From Sphingomonas sp. 7/4-4 (GTDB lineage Bacteria; Pseudomonadota; Alphaproteobacteria; Sphingomonadales; Sphingomonadaceae), in NCBI RefSeq assembly GCF_027941955.1, contig NZ_CP115960.1, positions 2,356,001 to 2,420,000 on the forward strand: 64,000 bases of DNA, in the 5' to 3' direction. The notes beneath the pieces are model-generated. The model did no database searches. It was not told the DNA's origin and was given only the letters and a program-made list of their open reading frames with translations. Shown here in pieces: positions 61,770-64,000 of the stretch (within the stretch, counting starts at the first letter, position 1; the number at the start of each line of letters is the position of its first letter). A program made the position numbers and the translations under genes.

Positions 61770-64000
61770 TTACTTCGCGCCCGCTTCCGGCACGACGATC
61801 ATCGACCAGTCCTTGTCCGGGCGGAGATACTTCGCCGCAAGCGCCTGGACCTCGGCGGGCGAAGTCGTCGCGATGTCGCGTGCCAGCGTGTCGACCGCCG
61901 CGATCCGCGCGGGATCATAGGTTCCGCCCTCGACCAGCCGCATCCAGAACATGTTGCCGCTCGACTGGCGGATGAGCTGCTGCTTGATCGGCGTCAGCGC
62001 GCGATTGAGCTCGTCGGCGTCGACCGGCTTGGCGATCAGATCGGCGGCGATCCCGCGGGCGAGTTCGAAGAAGAAATCGGTCTTGTCGGGCGGGACCATG
62101 CCCAATGCGATCAACTTGCCGCCCGATGCGAGGCCGAGCGGCCACTGGCTGGCGACGTTGGGCGAATAGCTCACCCCTGCCTGGCTGCGGAGCTGATCGA
62201 TCAGGCGGTCGCGGAACACCGCGGCGAGCACGTCGAGCTTGCGGCTCTCGGTGATCCCTGCGCTGCCCCCGCCGGTCGGCCAGGCGATCGCCGCGGCCGC
62301 CTGTTCGGGCTTGCCGGTGTGGGTGCGCACGACCGGCTTGTCGACATGCGCGGGGAAAGTGACGGGCGGCGGAGGCTCGGTGCCGGCGGGCCGCGGCTTC
62401 ATTGCGCCGAACGTCTCCGCCACAGCCTTGACCGTCGCTTCGGAATCCATGTCGCCGAACACTTCGACTTCGATCGGGCCGCTGGCGAGCAGCGGCTCCC
62501 ACAATTTGCGGAAGCTCGCCGGGGTAGTCGCCTCGATCGCCTCGCGCGAAGGGATGCCCCAGCGCGGGTCGTTCGAATGGAGCAGCCGCTCGAGGTCGCG
62601 GCCGAGCACCGCGTCGGGCGACGAGGAGAGACCGGCATAGCCGGACAGCATCGCGGTCTTGGCACGGATCACCGGGTTCGGATCCCAGGCGGGTGCCACG
62701 AGCTTGGCCGCGAACAGCCGCAGCTGATCGGGAAGATCGTCCTTGTTGGTCTGGCCGGCGAAGCGGAAGGCGTCCGAATCCACGTCGAAATCGAAGCCCA
62801 TCTGGCGCCGGCCGATCAGCGCATCGAGCTCTTCCTGACCGAGCTTGCCGATGCCGCTCGCGACCAGCGCCATGTCGCCTGCCCAGGCCGGGCTCGGCCG
62901 ATCGGCGGGCAGCCCGTTGAGGCCGCGCCCGAAGCGGACGTTGACATAGACCTTGCCGACTTCGGACGAATCCTTGCGCATCAGCAGATTGACGCCGTTG
63001 GCGAAGATGACCCTCTCGATCTGGAGCTCGGCCAGCGCCGGCGTGCGGCTCACGACCTTGCCCGGGGCGCCCAGCTTCGGAAGCTGCGCGAAAGTGACGT
63101 TGCCCAGCGCCTTGCGCTTCGCGCCGTTGGCGACGACGTCGGCCGCGAGCGCGGAGGTCACCTTGGTCACCAGCTGCGGATCGGGCGTGTGGGTGTTGAC
63201 CAATGCGCGCACCGCAGTGCCCTGGAACACGCGCTTCGATGCCGCCTGCACGGTTGCGGGCGTGAACATCTTCGCAGTCACCGCCGACTTGAAGATGTCG
63301 TACGACGCCTCGGGCGTGGTCACCGTCTCGTTGATGTCGACTGCCTCGACCAAGTCGTCGGCGAGCTTCATCCCCGATTCGACCGGCGCTGTGGAGATGC
63401 GCTGCTTCATCGACGATTCGATCTCGGCGACTTCGCGGTCGATCTCGGCCTGGGTGGGGGCAATGGTCTGCGCGTCGGCGATCACGCCGCGCACGTCGCG
63501 CAGCGCCGTCTCCCAGTCTGCGCCGACCGGCATGACGTTGACCGTGGTGACGTTGGCCGAGCGCGCAACGTCGCTCAGATCGGCACCCGCGGCGACGAAG
63601 CTGCCGCCCGACCGCGCTTTGGTTTCGAGCCGCCGGTTGATGATCCGGATCGCGACCAGATCGATCATGCGCTTCTGGTTGAAGATCACCGTGTCCGAAA
63701 ACACCGTCCATGGCCGCACGACCGCCATCATCGCCAGCGGCGGCACTGCCGGCTCGACGATGCTCGCCGCGACCGGCTGGCCCTCTACCGGCTTGCCGAA
63801 ATCCGGGGCCTGCGGCGTGGGTCCTTCGCCCTTCCAATCCGCGAAATGCTTTTGCACCATCGCTTCGAGCACGGCAGGATCCATGTCGCCGATGACGATC
63901 ACCACAGCCTTTTCGGGGCGGTACCAGCGATCGTGGAACGCCTTGACCGAAGCGGCGGTCGCCGCAGCCAGCGCCGCGGTGGTGCCGATCGGCTTGCGAT
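61770..64000 (-). CDS. M16-family zinc peptidase, PqqL-like (5' part beyond the window)
   Basis: The C-terminal 743 or so residues of a two-repeat M16 (pitrilysin/insulinase-like) peptidase. Reading continues through 63905 to the window edge with 'FHDRWYRPEKAVVIVIGDMDP', the conserved end of the first M16 catalytic repeat, so the HxxEH zinc site and probable signal peptide lie beyond 64000. The second, non-catalytic repeat begins around 'LQIERVIFANGVNLLMRKDSSEVGKVYVNVRFGRGLNGL' and includes 'FGDMDSEATVKAVAETFGAM'. Such proteins act in the periplasm on peptides; the specificity is unknown. The frame is intact in the visible part. The apparent ATG at 63905 is internal and not the real start. 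Confidence 0.88.
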   Translation of the reverse strand, partial: RKPIGTTAALAAATAASVKAFHDRWYRPEKAVVIVIGDMDPAVLEAMVQKHFADWKGEGPTPQAPDFGKPVEGQPVAASIVEPAVPPLAMMAVVRPWTVFSDTVIFNQKRMIDLVAIRIINRRLETKARSGGSFVAAGADLSDVARSANVTTVNVMPVGADWETALRDVRGVIADAQTIAPTQAEIDREVAEIESSMKQRISTAPVESGMKLADDLVEAVDINETVTTPEASYDIFKSAVTAKMFTPATVQAASKRVFQGTAVRALVNTHTPDPQLVTKVTSALAADVVANGAKRKALGNVTFAQLPKLGAPGKVVSRTPALAELQIERVIFANGVNLLMRKDSSEVGKVYVNVRFGRGLNGLPADRPSPAWAGDMALVASGIGKLGQEELDALIGRRQMGFDFDVDSDAFRFAGQTNKDDLPDQLRLFAAKLVAPAWDPNPVIRAKTAMLSGYAGLSSSPDAVLGRDLERLLHSNDPRWGIPSREAIEATTPASFRKLWEPLLASGPIEVEVFGDMDSEATVKAVAETFGAMKPRPAGTEPPPPVTFPAHVDKPVVRTHTGKPEQAAAAIAWPTGGGSAGITESRKLDVLAAVFRDRLIDQLRSQAGVSYSPNVASQWPLGLASGGKLIALGMVPPDKTDFFFELARGIAADLIAKPVDADELNRALTPIKQQLIRQSSGNMFWMRLVEGGTYDPARIAAVDTLARDIATTSPAEVQALAAKYLRPDKDWSMIVVPEAGAK

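Overview
The window looks like a chromosomal segment of a Sphingomonas-like alphaproteobacterium (order Sphingomonadales). Supporting signs are the high GC content, the sdhB / mdh-sucD-sucA-sucB-lpdA block, an Rrf2-sufBCDS operon with small genes between the suf genes, an XrtA/PEP-CTERM-type regulatory set (prsK-prsR-prsT), a large TonB-dependent receptor, and dispersed intergenic palindromes. No rRNA, tRNA, CRISPR array, insertion sequence or replication origin was found.

Layout. 1-13.8 kb, + strand: an ArsR-type regulator, sdhB, a PaaI-type thioesterase, zapE, an exported GH2 glycoside hydrolase, then mdh, an orphan ORF, sucD, sucA, sucB, a DUF1877 gene, lpdA and a DUF2314 gene. Most of these genes overlap by a few bases or lie close together, and together they encode a large part of the TCA cycle. 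sucC is not present. 14.2-20.7 kb: membrane proteins (DUF1275, TRIC/UPF0126, DUF2189), a GNAT acetyltransferase, sppA, and a candidate polymorphic HNH-toxin/SUKH-immunity pair. 20.8-25.4 kb: CIRCE-controlled groES-groEL, a tiny Cys-containing protein and a Tat-exported M3 peptidase. 25.5-33.5 kb: an exopolysaccharide/PEP-CTERM-type set made of a GDP-mannose pyrophosphorylase, a polyprenyl-phosphate sugar transferase, and PrsK, PrsR and a TPR protein. 33.6-43.5 kb: a probable minus-strand small transcript with an exceptionally long Shine-Dalgarno, a lipoprotein, a hemerythrin-like protein, uvrB, a lower-GC HEPN/zinc-ribbon gene, a DUF3617 lipoprotein, an MBL hydrolase and ligA. 43.6-48.1 kb: a TonB-dependent receptor, a Gre factor and an aldo/keto reductase. 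48.1-55.8 kb, minus strand: the suf operon, reading sufR, sufB, four small genes, sufC, sufD, sufS, sufT, one small gene, and an A-type Fe-S carrier. 55.9-64 kb: an AraC-type regulator, pyrD, ggt, a long-chain acyl-CoA synthetase and the 3' part of an M16 peptidase that runs off the right edge.

A dominant feature is pervasive single-base reading-frame breaks. I count about 20, almost all in short homopolymers, and they hit core genes (mdh, sucA, sucD, uvrB, ligA, sufB, sufS, the Gre factor) as well as accessory ones. In nearly every case restoring one base to the run gives a full-length family member and restores the stop/start overlap with the neighbour. This pattern fits uncorrected indel errors of a long-read assembly much better than pseudogenisation. 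I therefore annotate each such gene as one CDS across the break and give the break position.
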